A stretch of DNA of 17,499 nt from AC-69 sp046728055. GTDB lineage: Bacteria; Actinomycetota; UBA4738; HRBIN12. The stretch lies in assembly GCA_046728055.1 (NCBI GenBank), contig JBKPDU010000010.1:1-17499 (forward strand), given 5' to 3'. Of the stretch, positions 1 through 7,263 are shown piece by piece; the first letter of the stretch is position 1, and each line of letters opens with the position of its first letter. The notes under the pieces are model-generated. The model was not told the origin of the DNA, searched no databases, and saw nothing but the letters and a program-made list of their open reading frames with translations. A program made the position numbers and the translations under genes.

Positions 1-1
1 C

Positions 2-781
2 CAGCTGTCGCGCAAGGAGCTCGACGAGCTCGTGCAACTGACGAAGGAGCGCGGCGCCGCCGGTCTCGTGTGGATGGTGGTGGCGGACAAGGACCAGATC
101 CGCTCACCGGTGGAGAAGCACGTCACGCAGGACGAAGCGTACGCCGCCGCGATGGCCACGGGGGCCGGGCCGGGAGATCTGATGCTGATCGTCGCCGATC
201 GGAACGAACGGGCGAACGTCGCTCTGGACGGTCTCCGCCGCCATCTCGCGGCTCGCCTGGGTCTCATCCCCGAGAACGAGTGGCGGTTCTGTTGGATGGT
301 CGAGCCTCCCTTGTTCGAGTGGAGCGACGACGAGGACAAATGGGTCTCGGTCCATCATCCGTTCACATCGGCGGCGTCGGACGACCTGTCGCCCGAGACG
401 GCCACCGCCCGGGCCTACGACCTCGTCCTGAACGGCTTCGAGCTCGGGGGAGGGAGCATCCGGATCCACGACCCGGAGATCCAACGGCGGGTGTTCGAGG
501 TGCTCGGCCTCACGTCGGAGGAGACCGAGGAGAAGTTCGGCCACCTACTTCGGGCGTTCCGGTACGGCGTGCCACCGCACGGTGGGATCGCGCTGGGTCT
601 GGACCGGTTGGCCATGCTGATGGCGGGGAAGGACACGCTCCGCGACGTGACCGCGTTCCCCAAGGCACAGTCGGGGGCCGACCCCCTCACCGGGGCTCCC
701 GCTCCCGTCCCTGAGGACGTGCTCCGAGAGCTCGGCATCAGCTTGATCGCTCGAGCCGAGGCGAAGAACGAAGGGCCGTGA
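2..781 (+). CDS. aspS: aspartyl-tRNA synthetase, C-terminal part (5' truncated by window)
   Basis: Charges tRNA-Asp with aspartate in the cytoplasm. The reading frame is open from base 2, so only the last 259 residues of a protein usually near 590 are visible. The window opens inside the bacterial-type GAD insertion domain. The class II core then resumes with FCWMVEPPLFEW and HHPFTS, the strand LNGFELGGGSIRIHDPEIQ, and class II motif 3, GGIALGLDRLAML, with its conserved Arg. The tail, AFPKAQSGADPLTGAP, is the typical AspRS ending. The GAD domain marks a bacterial, not archaeal, AspRS. Whether the enzyme discriminates Asp from Asn tRNA cannot be judged, because the anticodon-binding domain lies outside. 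The TGA stop overlaps the GTG start of the next gene by 4 bases, so the two are probably translationally coupled. No defect is seen in the visible part. Confidence 0.97.
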   Translation, partial: QLSRKELDELVQLTKERGAAGLVWMVVADKDQIRSPVEKHVTQDEAYAAAMATGAGPGDLMLIVADRNERANVALDGLRRHLAARLGLIPENEWRFCWMVEPPLFEWSDDEDKWVSVHHPFTSAASDDLSPETATARAYDLVLNGFELGGGSIRIHDPEIQRRVFEVLGLTSEETEEKFGHLLRAFRYGVPPHGGIALGLDRLAMLMAGKDTLRDVTAFPKAQSGADPLTGAPAPVPEDVLRELGISLIARAEAKNEGP

Positions 782-1176
782 CCGCTCCGCTGACCGAGTG
801 GGACCTCGCCCTGTTGACCGGGGGGAACTACGGCGTGCTGGCCACGCTGTACGAGGACGGGGCGGCGCACGCCACCGTGACGTGGGTGGATGCGGCGGAC
901 GGCCACGTGCTGGTCAACACGGCGGAAGGCCGGCGGAAGGACCGCAACCTGCGGCATGACCCTCGGGCCACGGTGACCGTCATCGGCGAGGACTTCTACC
1001 GATGGGTCTCGATCGAGGGGTCCGTGGCGACTCGAGTGACGGGGCCGGAGGCGGAGGCCCACATCGACAGACTGTCGCGGCGGTACGACGGTGATCCGTG
1101 GACACCGGTCGAGGGGCAGGTCCGGGTGCTGTACCGGATCGAGCCGCTCCGGATCATCCGGTATGGACAGCGGTAG
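778..1176 (+). CDS. PPOX-class (pyridoxamine 5'-phosphate oxidase-like) F420/FMN-dependent enzyme
   Basis: A 132-residue split-barrel flavin/F420-binding protein of the pyridoxamine 5'-phosphate oxidase-like superfamily. What is seen: an N-terminal YGVLATLYEDGAAHATVTWV strand pair (about residues 18-37), the RRKDRNLRHDPRATVTV segment (52-68) that in this family contacts cofactor phosphate, and the ending LYRIEPLRIIRYG (119-130) shared by many actinobacterial members annotated as PPOX-class F420-dependent oxidoreductases. The length is normal for these small single-domain enzymes, which act as dimers. The substrate is unknown. FMN, F420 or even heme binding cannot be separated from sequence by eye, so F420 is a family-based inference. 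The GTG start overlaps the aspS stop by 4 bases, and the stop lies 3 bases before rarA, suggesting one transcript. A role in vitamin B6 synthesis is unlikely for such a short paralogue. Confidence 0.85.
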   Translation: MTAPLTEWDLALLTGGNYGVLATLYEDGAAHATVTWVDAADGHVLVNTAEGRRKDRNLRHDPRATVTVIGEDFYRWVSIEGSVATRVTGPEAEAHIDRLSRRYDGDPWTPVEGQVRVLYRIEPLRIIRYGQR

Positions 1177-1179
1177 CCG

Positions 1180-2433
1180 ATGCCCGAGGTCCCCCTGGCG
1201 ACGAGGATGCGGCCCCGCTCGTTCGGCGAGTTCGTCGGTCAGACCCATCTGGTCGGGCCGGGCGCGGCGCTCAGCGAGTTGATCCGGGGCGGGCACCTTC
1301 CCTCGGTTGTGTTGTGGGGTCCGGCGGGGAGCGGGAAGACCACGCTCGCCCACCTCCTCGCCGACGCGGTCGGCGCGGAGGTCGTGCAGCTCTCGGCGGT
1401 GTCTTCCGGTGTGGCCGACGCTCGCAAGGTCATGGAGCGGGCGAAGGGCGGGATGCTGCGGACGGTCCTGTTCGTAGACGAGGTCCACCGGTGGAGCAAG
1501 GCCCAGCAGGACGTCCTGCTGCCCGCGGTGGAGGAGGGGACGATCACCCTGATCGGCGCGACCACCGAGAACCCGTACTTTTCGCTGGTCACGCCGCTCC
1601 TGTCTCGGTGTCTCCTGCTCCGCCTGGAGCCGCTGTCGTCGGGCGAGGTTCGGGCGCTCCTGCTTCGCGCGCTGGGGGACCAGGACCGGGGTTTCGGCGG
1701 CATCCAGGTGAAGGTCGAGGAGGATGCACTCGACCATCTGGTGGAGGTTGCCGGCGGCGACGCCAGGATCGCGCTGACCGGGCTGGAGGCTGCCGTGCTC
1801 TCCGCGAAGGAAGCCGGGGAGGTCGTGGTCACCCGGGAGCGGGCCGCCGACGCCGTGCAGAAGAAGGCCATCGTGTACGACCGGCAGGGCGATGCCCACT
1901 TCGACGTCATCTCCGCGTTCATCAAGAGCATCCGGGGCTCGGACCCCGACGCAACGTTGTTCTGGCTGGCCAGGATGCTCGAGGCGGGGGAGGATCCTCG
2001 CTACATCGCCAGGCGGATGGTGGTGCATGCCTCCGAGGACATCGGCCTGGCCGACCCCCGCGCCCTGCAGGTGGCCGTGGCCGCCGCCCAAGCCGTCGAG
2101 TACGTGGGGCTGCCCGAGGCCCGGCTGAACCTGGCGGAAGCGGCCATCTACCTGGCTCGGGCGCCGAAGTCCAACAGCGTGATCACCGCCCTGTCCAAGG
2201 CCATGGAGGATGCGGCGTCGGCCGACCCCGTGCCCCTTCATCTCCGGGAGGCGGGTACCCCCACCGCCCGAAAGCTCGGCTACGGCAAGGGGTACAAGTA
2301 CCCCCACGATTTCCCCGGCCACTCGGTCGAGCAGGACTATCGCCCGGCTCGGTTCGAGGGCGCGCGGTACTACGAGCCATCCGGCGAAGGGGAGGAGACC
2401 GCGACGGAATCCCGGCCCGACGCCCCGGTATGA
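1180..2433 (+). CDS. rarA: replication-associated recombination protein A (AAA+ ATPase RarA/MgsA)
   Basis: A 417-residue AAA+ ATPase of the RarA/MgsA/WRNIP1 family, which acts at stalled replication forks and is related to clamp-loader subunits and RuvB. Seen: the N-terminal box LATRMRPRSFGEFVGQTHLV, Walker A GPAGSGKTT (47-55), Walker B LFVDEVHR (97-104), sensor 1 GATTENP (126-132) and the LLSRC arginine-finger region (140-144). The C-terminal half has the family signature blocks DAHFDVISAFIKSIRGSDPDA and YIARRMVVHASEDIGLADP, followed by LGYGKGYKYPHDFPGH, which is characteristic of RarA rather than RuvB or DnaX. The length is close to the usual 400-450. The ATG start lies 3 bases after the upstream stop; no strong Shine-Dalgarno is visible, as expected for a coupled gene. 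The function in this organism is inferred from the family. Confidence 0.96.
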   Translation: MPEVPLATRMRPRSFGEFVGQTHLVGPGAALSELIRGGHLPSVVLWGPAGSGKTTLAHLLADAVGAEVVQLSAVSSGVADARKVMERAKGGMLRTVLFVDEVHRWSKAQQDVLLPAVEEGTITLIGATTENPYFSLVTPLLSRCLLLRLEPLSSGEVRALLLRALGDQDRGFGGIQVKVEEDALDHLVEVAGGDARIALTGLEAAVLSAKEAGEVVVTRERAADAVQKKAIVYDRQGDAHFDVISAFIKSIRGSDPDATLFWLARMLEAGEDPRYIARRMVVHASEDIGLADPRALQVAVAAAQAVEYVGLPEARLNLAEAAIYLARAPKSNSVITALSKAMEDAASADPVPLHLREAGTPTARKLGYGKGYKYPHDFPGHSVEQDYRPARFEGARYYEPSGEGEETATESRPDAPV

Positions 2434-2463
2434 TGCGCGAACCCGTTCCCGAAGGAGACTGCG

Positions 2464-2847
2464 ATGGCCGTCCTCGCGAGCGCCGGAGACGTGGCGCTGA
2501 TCGTCCTGGCCGCGTTCTGGGGTCTGCTCGTCCTCGGCCTCTGCCTGGTGCTGGTCAACACGTTCAACGTGCTGACCAGCACGAAGATGTTGATCGACGG
2601 GATCCGTGAAGAGACGGTTCCCCTCCTGACCGAAGTCCGCGATTCGGTGGTGAAGACCAATCGCGAGCTCGACCGGGTCGATGGGATGTTGGAGTCGGCC
2701 GGCAGCATCGTGGCTCGTGTGGAGAGGATCTCGCGGCTGGTCGAGCAAGTGGCGTCCGGCCCGCTGGTCCGGATCATCTCGCTCGGGGCCGGCCTGTCGA
2801 AAGCCGCGTCCAGGTTCCGGAGCGGGAAGGCCGACCGCAAGAAGTGA
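2464..2847 (+). CDS. DUF948 family single-pass membrane protein
   Basis: A 127-residue protein with one N-terminal membrane segment (about residues 8-31, DVALIVLAAFWGLLVLGLCLVLVN) followed by a hydrophilic, probably coiled-coil helix region (about 38-100, IDGIREETVPLLTEVRDSVVKTNREL onward) and a basic end RSGKADRKK. This layout matches the DUF948 family. In actinobacteria such proteins are commonly encoded just upstream of alaS, as here. No enzymatic motif is present and the function is unknown. The start is well supported: GAAGGAG at 2451-2457 sits 6 bases before the ATG. The gene follows rarA by 30 bases, and its stop overlaps the GTG of the next small membrane-protein gene by 4 bases, so the two proteins are probably made together. 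A scaffold or stress role is only speculation. Confidence 0.85.
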   Translation: MAVLASAGDVALIVLAAFWGLLVLGLCLVLVNTFNVLTSTKMLIDGIREETVPLLTEVRDSVVKTNRELDRVDGMLESAGSIVARVERISRLVEQVASGPLVRIISLGAGLSKAASRFRSGKADRKK

Positions 2848-3089
2848 GGCGACTCTTCTGGCTCGCGCTCGGTCTGGGGGCCGGGGCGGCCGGAGCCATC
2901 CTGACCGCGCGCTTCGCCCGCCGGCAGATGCAGAAGGTGGCTCCTTCGACCCTCGCCGGCCAGGCTCGTGGCGGACTGCTCGACCTGTCGCGGCGGGTCT
3001 CCGAGTCCATCGAGGAGGGACGACGGGCCATGCAGGAGAAGGAGGAACAGCTCCAGAGCGAGTCCGGAGAGAACCGAAAGCTAGACTAG
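2844..3089 (+). CDS. small membrane-anchored protein upstream of alaS (DUF6167-like)
   Basis: An 81-residue protein starting at GTG, overlapping the preceding stop by 4 bases. Residues 3-21 (RLFWLALGLGAGAAGAILT) form a Gly/Ala-rich hydrophobic segment with a basic flank, fitting one membrane anchor. The rest is a charged amphipathic helix with Arg/Glu/Gln-rich sequence (LSRRVSESIEEGRRAMQEKEEQ). Position and appearance recall the small DUF6167-type proteins that lie between a DUF948 gene and alaS in Streptomyces, but sequence identity cannot be verified here. No known function. Its TAG stop is in the same frame as alaS and only six bases before it, and the final G of the stop is the first base of the inverted repeat at the alaS start. 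Confidence 0.75.
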   Translation: MRRLFWLALGLGAGAAGAILTARFARRQMQKVAPSTLAGQARGGLLDLSRRVSESIEEGRRAMQEKEEQLQSESGENRKLD

Positions 3090-3108
3090 CCGGCCATGGA
3101 TGGCCGGC
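3089..3108. promoter_or_regulatory. perfect inverted repeat on the alaS start codon
   Basis: GCCGGCCAT at 3089-3097 and ATGGCCGGC at 3100-3108 are exact reverse complements separated by GG. As RNA this folds as a 7-bp all-GC stem with the six-base loop AUGGAU, whose first three bases are the alaS start codon. No Shine-Dalgarno is seen upstream. The symmetry is observed directly. A role as a protein-binding operator or a translation-controlling hairpin is inference. In a GC-rich genome some palindromes arise by chance, but 9+9 exact pairs placed on the start codon are noteworthy. Confidence 0.5.
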
Positions 3109-5732
3109 AGATCCGCGAGCACTTCCTTCGATTCTTCGAGGAGCGAGGGCACCGCCGCGTGGCGTCCTCGTCGCTGATCCCACCGCCGGAGTCCGGACTG
3201 CTGCTCACCAACGCCGGGATGAACCAGTTCATCCCGTACTTCCTCGGCCACACCCCTCCGCCGTTCCCTCGGGCAACGTCGGTCCAGAAGTGCTTCCGGG
3301 CCGTGGACATCGACAACGTTGGGCACACTGCCCGTCATCTCACGATGTTCGAGATGCTCGGGAACTTCTCATTCGGTGACTACTTCAAGCGAGAGTCGTG
3401 CGGATGGGGGTTCGAGCTGGTTACCGAGGTGTACGGGATCGAACCCGACCGGATATGGGTCACGGTCTACGAGAGCGATGACGAGGCCGAGGCGATCTGG
3501 CGTGACATCGGGGTCCCCGCCGAGCGGATCGTCCGCCGGGGGAAGGACGACAACTACTGGTGGACCCACGCGGCCGGCCCCGCCGGGCCGTGCTCGGAGA
3601 TCTACGTCGACCGGGGCCCGAAGTACGGCGCCGACGGCGGGCCAGCCGTCGACGAGGAGCGATTCCTCGAGATCTGGAACCACGTGTTCATGCAGGACGA
3701 GGTGGACGAGCACTGCCGGCTGGTCGGTGAGCTGCCGGAGAAGAACATCGACACCGGCTCGAGCGTCGAACGGCTGGCCACGGTGTTGCAGGACGTGGAC
3801 AACGTCTTCGAGACGGATCTGCTGCATCCCCTCCTCGAGGTGGCGGAATCGCTGTCGGGCAAGCGGCACGGGGAGGATCCCTCGACCGACGTGTCGCTGA
3901 AGATCATCGCGGAGCACGGCAGGGCCACGACGTTCCTCATCGCCGACGGCGTCCTTCCCTCGAACCAGGGCCGGGGCTATGTGCTGCGCAGGATGCTCCG
4001 CCGGGTGGTGAGCCATGCCCGGCGACTGGGGATCGAGGGACCTGTCGTGGAGCACCTGGCCGACCGGACCGTAGAGCTGTTCGGAGACGCCTATCCCGAG
4101 TTGGTGGAGAACCGGGCACAGGTGACGAGGGTGGCGGCCTCGGAGGAGGAGCGATTCGCCGGCACGCTCCGCCAGGGGATGGCCCTCCTCGAGACCGAGA
4201 TCGACAAGGCGAGAGCGTCCGGCGTCCTGTCGGGCGACGTCGTGTTCAAGCTTCACGACACGTTCGGCTTTCCTCGGGAGCTCACCCGGGAGCTGCTCCA
4301 GGACGCCGGCCTGTCCGTCGACGAGGAACGGTTCGAGTCCCTGATGGCCGATCAGCGCGATCGGGCTCGGCGGGCCGCGAAGAAGGAGCAGGTGGAAGAG
4401 GAACTCGCCGAAGTGGCGTCCACGGCCGGACCCTCACGATTCCTGGGGTACCAGACCCTCGAGGCCGAGGGCCACGTGATCGCCCTGCTCCTGGACGGCG
4501 AGCGTTCGCAGGTGGCCGAGGAGGGCCAGGACGTCCGCCTGGTCCTGGATCGAACGCCGATCTACGCCGAGTCCGGCGGGCAGGTCGCGGACCACGGCTA
4601 CGTACGGACCGACAGCGGGCTGATCCGGGTGGTGGACGCTCAGTGGGGGCCGGGCGACGTGATCGTGCACGCCGGCGTGGTGCAGTCAGGCGAGGTGCGA
4701 GAGGGCGACGAGGTACACGCGGAAGTCGACCGGGTCCGGCGGGATGCAACGGCGCGATCGCACACCGCCACCCACGTCGTGCACTGGACCCTTCGACATG
4801 TCCTGGGGGAGCACGCTCGCCAGGCCGGGTCCCTGGTGGCTCCGGGGCGCCTGCGGTTCGACTTCCCCCACCACTCCGCGGTGCCCCGCGACCTGCTGGC
4901 CCAGGCCGAGGAGGTGGCGAACCGCCGGTTGGCGGAGGACGGGGTGGTCCGGATCTACGAGACCACGTTCGAGGAAGCCAAGAACCAGGGGGCGCTGGCA
5001 CTGTTCGGTGAGCGGTACGGGGATTTCGTCAGGGTGGTCGAGGTGGGGGACTACTCGATCGAGCTCTGCGGAGGGACCCACGTCCCGCGGACCGGCAACG
5101 TCGCCATCCTCCGCATCATCGGTGAGGGCAGCATCGGCGCCGGGATGCGCCGCATCGAGGCGCTGGTCGGGCCGGACGCCCTGAAGGAGTGGAACGCGGA
5201 GCACGTCATCCTGGAAGAGGTCTCGGAGCTGCTGCGGACCGAGCCTCCGGCCATCCCCGATCGGGTGCGCGGGCTCCTGGAACGGTTGAAGCGGTACGAG
5301 AGCGAACTCGGCAAGGTCGGCGCGGCGCAGCGAGCCGACCTGATCGAGCTGATCGCTTCCCGGGCCTCCGAGGTTGGTGGGGCCAGGTTGGTGACGGCCG
5401 TGCAGGACGGCGACGCAGGCGAGCTGCGGGAACTCGCCCAGGGCGCGGTGGCCCGTCTGGAGAACCCGAACGGGGCGGCCGTAGTGCTCGGCTCGTCTCG
5501 CGGTGGGGGCGGGCTGATCGTGGCGGCATGTAGCAAGACCCTCGTTGGTCGGGGAGTCACGGCGCCGCTCCTCCTTGGGCCGGCGGCGGTGGCCATCGGC
5601 GGTCGCGCCGGAGGCAAGCCGATCCTCGGGACGGCCGGGGGGCCGAACGGCGGCGCCGTCAGCGAGGCGGTCGAACGGGTCATCCCGGCTCGCCTGGAGG
5701 AGCTTCTTCGCCCCTCGGGCGTCCGTGCCTGA
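3096..5732 (+). CDS. alaS: alanyl-tRNA synthetase, full length
   Basis: Attaches alanine to tRNA-Ala and edits misacylated Ser/Gly-tRNA. At 878 residues it has the complete bacterial architecture. The class II catalytic core (about 1-245) includes the FEMLGNFSFGDYFK motif (85-98), the WWTHAAGPAGPCSEIY block (155-170) and TGSSVERL (220-227). The helical tRNA-recognition region follows (about 250-450, including LHDTFGFPRELTRELL). The editing domain carries the zinc-binding pairs HTATH (His556, His560) and CGGTH (Cys658, His662). The DHHA1 C-terminal domain ends the protein (about 770-878, GGGGLIVAACSK and GGKPILGTAGGPNGG). TGSSVERL departs from the TGxGxER form common in this motif. The ATG at 3096 is the only sensible start: an in-frame stop lies at 3087-3089 and the first residues align with the family N-terminus. 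The C-terminus overlaps ruvX by 8 bases. Confidence 0.98.
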   Translation: MDGRQIREHFLRFFEERGHRRVASSSLIPPPESGLLLTNAGMNQFIPYFLGHTPPPFPRATSVQKCFRAVDIDNVGHTARHLTMFEMLGNFSFGDYFKRESCGWGFELVTEVYGIEPDRIWVTVYESDDEAEAIWRDIGVPAERIVRRGKDDNYWWTHAAGPAGPCSEIYVDRGPKYGADGGPAVDEERFLEIWNHVFMQDEVDEHCRLVGELPEKNIDTGSSVERLATVLQDVDNVFETDLLHPLLEVAESLSGKRHGEDPSTDVSLKIIAEHGRATTFLIADGVLPSNQGRGYVLRRMLRRVVSHARRLGIEGPVVEHLADRTVELFGDAYPELVENRAQVTRVAASEEERFAGTLRQGMALLETEIDKARASGVLSGDVVFKLHDTFGFPRELTRELLQDAGLSVDEERFESLMADQRDRARRAAKKEQVEEELAEVASTAGPSRFLGYQTLEAEGHVIALLLDGERSQVAEEGQDVRLVLDRTPIYAESGGQVADHGYVRTDSGLIRVVDAQWGPGDVIVHAGVVQSGEVREGDEVHAEVDRVRRDATARSHTATHVVHWTLRHVLGEHARQAGSLVAPGRLRFDFPHHSAVPRDLLAQAEEVANRRLAEDGVVRIYETTFEEAKNQGALALFGERYGDFVRVVEVGDYSIELCGGTHVPRTGNVAILRIIGEGSIGAGMRRIEALVGPDALKEWNAEHVILEEVSELLRTEPPAIPDRVRGLLERLKRYESELGKVGAAQRADLIELIASRASEVGGARLVTAVQDGDAGELRELAQGAVARLENPNGAAVVLGSSRGGGGLIVAACSKTLVGRGVTAPLLLGPAAVAIGGRAGGKPILGTAGGPNGGAVSEAVERVIPARLEELLRPSGVRA

Positions 5733-6150
5733 AGCGGGCCGCGTCCTCGGCCTGGATCTGGGCGACGTGCGCATCGGTGTGGCCATCTCCGACCCCGGGC
5801 GCCGGGTGGCGGTCCCAATGGGCACGGTGCATACGGGGGCCCCGGCCGACCTCAAGGCCATCGCAGCGCTCGTCCGGGACAACGAGGTCACGCTGGTGGT
5901 GGTGGGGCACCCGCTGACGATGTCCGGTGGGCCAGGGACCCGGGCCCGCCACGCAGAGGAGTTCGTAAGCGCGCTTCGACAGGTCCTGCCGGTCCCGGTG
6001 GTGCTCCAGGACGAACGCCTCTCCACGGTGGAGGCGGAGAGGGCGCTGCGGGAGTCCGGCGCCGACGGCCGCGACCGCCGACGGTCCGTAGACCGATCGG
6101 CGGCCGCGGTCATCCTGCAGTCCTACCTGGACCGGGCCGCCTCAGCGTAG
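5725..6150 (+). CDS. ruvX: RuvX/YqgF, putative pre-16S rRNA nuclease (RNase H-like fold)
   Basis: A small RNase H-like nuclease that in bacteria takes part in 5' processing of pre-16S rRNA; it was formerly called a putative Holliday junction resolvase. Seen in the 141-residue product: LGLDLGDVRIGVAISD (8-23) with the catalytic-type Asp11, VVVGHPLTMSG (58-68, where family members more often have GLP), the DERLST motif (97-102) and SVDRSAAAVILQSYL (121-135) with the last acidic residue, Asp123. The frame is open far upstream inside alaS, but the protein family starts a few residues before LGLDLG. The GTG at 5725, overlapping the alaS stop by 8 bases, is therefore chosen and gives the usual length of about 140. 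The linkage alaS-ruvX-mltG is common in Gram-positive bacteria. No Shine-Dalgarno is close, in line with coupling to alaS translation. Confidence 0.94.
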   Translation: MPEAGRVLGLDLGDVRIGVAISDPGRRVAVPMGTVHTGAPADLKAIAALVRDNEVTLVVVGHPLTMSGGPGTRARHAEEFVSALRQVLPVPVVLQDERLSTVEAERALRESGADGRDRRRSVDRSAAAVILQSYLDRAASA

Positions 6151-6153
6151 GAG

Positions 6154-6176
6154 ACCGGCCGACGGGACGGGCCGGT
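6154..6176 (+). other. perfect hairpin in the ruvX-mltG gap
   Basis: ACCGGCC at 6154-6160 pairs exactly with GGCCGGT at 6170-6176 around a nine-base loop. It begins three bases after the ruvX stop and ends 16 bases before the mltG start. There is no U-tract, so it is at best a weak terminator or an mRNA-processing or stabilising element between the two genes. The pairing is seen directly; its role is inferred. Confidence 0.4.
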
Positions 6177-6192
6177 ATGCTCGGACACCGCC

Positions 6193-7254
6193 ATGCTCGA
6201 GACCGGCTCGCCCTACTCGACGACGAGCCGGGTGTCTCGGCACCGACGGCCGAGCCGCTGGATCAGGATCGGCCTGACCCTGGTGCTGGTGGCGGGGCTC
6301 CTGGTGGTTCTGGGTGTTCGCTACTACGTCTGGTGCAACGGGGCATCGGGATCCCGGACGCCACTCTCGTTCACCGTCGAGGAGGGGGCGTCCGGCGAGG
6401 AGGTGGTGAACTCGCTCCACGACCGGGGGGTCCTTCGATGCGCCACGGTCTCCAGGTGGCTGCTCGCCCGGAGCGGGAAGGCCGACGAGGTCCGCGCGGG
6501 GACCTACGACCTCACGACCAACATGACACCGAGCGAGGCGTTCGACGTCATCACCAAGGCGCCGCCGCCCGCGCCCACTGTCAGCCTCACGATCCCGGAG
6601 GGCTACCGGCTGACACAGATCGCAGAGCGCGTCCACGACGTGATCGGGATCCCGGTTGAACGGTTCCTGGATGCCGCGGACCGCCATCGCGCACGGCCGC
6701 CGTACCTACCGGTGGACAAGCCACTGGAGGGGTTCCTGTTCCCCCAGACCTACGAGTTCCTGGCCCACGGCACCTCGCCTGGCCAGGTGATCGATCGCTT
6801 GCTCCAGGAGTTCGCGACGGAAACGGGCTCGCTTCCTTGGCAGAACGCCGAGGCCCTGGGCGTGTCTCCTTACGAAGTGGTGATCATCGCCTCGATGATC
6901 GAGCGCGAGGCCAGGGTCCCGGAGGACCGGCCACTGATCAGCGCAGTCATCTACAACCGCCTGAACCAGGGCATGCGGTTGGAGATCGACGCGACCGTCG
7001 CGTACATCGACCCCGACCCGGCGAACGGGTTGACCGTGTCGGACTTTCAGATCCACAGCCCGTACAACACGCGGCTGCACACCGGATTGCCTCCGACCCC
7101 CATCGCCAGCCCGGGACTGGCCTCGCTCCGGGCCGCGCTCGAGCCTGCGGACGTGGACTACCTCTTCTATGTGCTCTGCGGGACCGACGGGCATCACGTC
7201 TTCAGCACCTCCTACGACCGGTTCCTGAAGGACAAGGCGCGGTGTCTGGGTTGA
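6193..7254 (+). CDS. mltG: endolytic murein transglycosylase MltG (YceG-like)
   Basis: Cuts nascent glycan strands in peptidoglycan at the outer face of the membrane. The 353-residue protein has a short basic cytoplasmic N-terminus (VSRHRRPSRWIR), one membrane helix (about 25-45, IGLTLVLVAGLLVVLGVRYYV) and a LysM-like region (about 58-123, FTVEEGASGEEVVNSL). The YceG catalytic domain follows: IPEGYRL (134-140), EGFLFPQTYEF (179-189), IIASMIEREA (231-240) with the presumed catalytic Glu237, and YNTRLHTGLPPTPIASPGLASLRAAL (291-316). All these blocks are family hallmarks, so the enzyme looks intact. The ATG at 6193 keeps the whole membrane anchor. An ATG at 6177 is in another frame. The neighbours ruvX and aroE match common actinobacterial and firmicute gene order. 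Confidence 0.96.
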   Translation: MLETGSPYSTTSRVSRHRRPSRWIRIGLTLVLVAGLLVVLGVRYYVWCNGASGSRTPLSFTVEEGASGEEVVNSLHDRGVLRCATVSRWLLARSGKADEVRAGTYDLTTNMTPSEAFDVITKAPPPAPTVSLTIPEGYRLTQIAERVHDVIGIPVERFLDAADRHRARPPYLPVDKPLEGFLFPQTYEFLAHGTSPGQVIDRLLQEFATETGSLPWQNAEALGVSPYEVVIIASMIEREARVPEDRPLISAVIYNRLNQGMRLEIDATVAYIDPDPANGLTVSDFQIHSPYNTRLHTGLPPTPIASPGLASLRAALEPADVDYLFYVLCGTDGHHVFSTSYDRFLKDKARCLG

Positions 7255-7263
7255 CCCGAGGCG

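Noticed and set aside
1098..2609. 503-codon + strand frame overlapping rarA
   Set aside because: Out of frame with rarA, whose AAA+ motifs are complete. The alternative product is an Arg/Gly/Pro-rich artefact.
3050..3096. T-box leader for alaS
   Set aside because: The upstream gene ends 6 bases before alaS, leaving no room, and no T-box sequence was seen.
415..3183. Very long antisense open frame (922 codons) on the - strand
   Set aside because: It is the shadow of high-GC coding sequence across aspS, the PPOX gene, rarA and the small membrane genes. Its translation is Arg/Pro/His-rich with no recognisable domain, while the + strand genes are clear family members.
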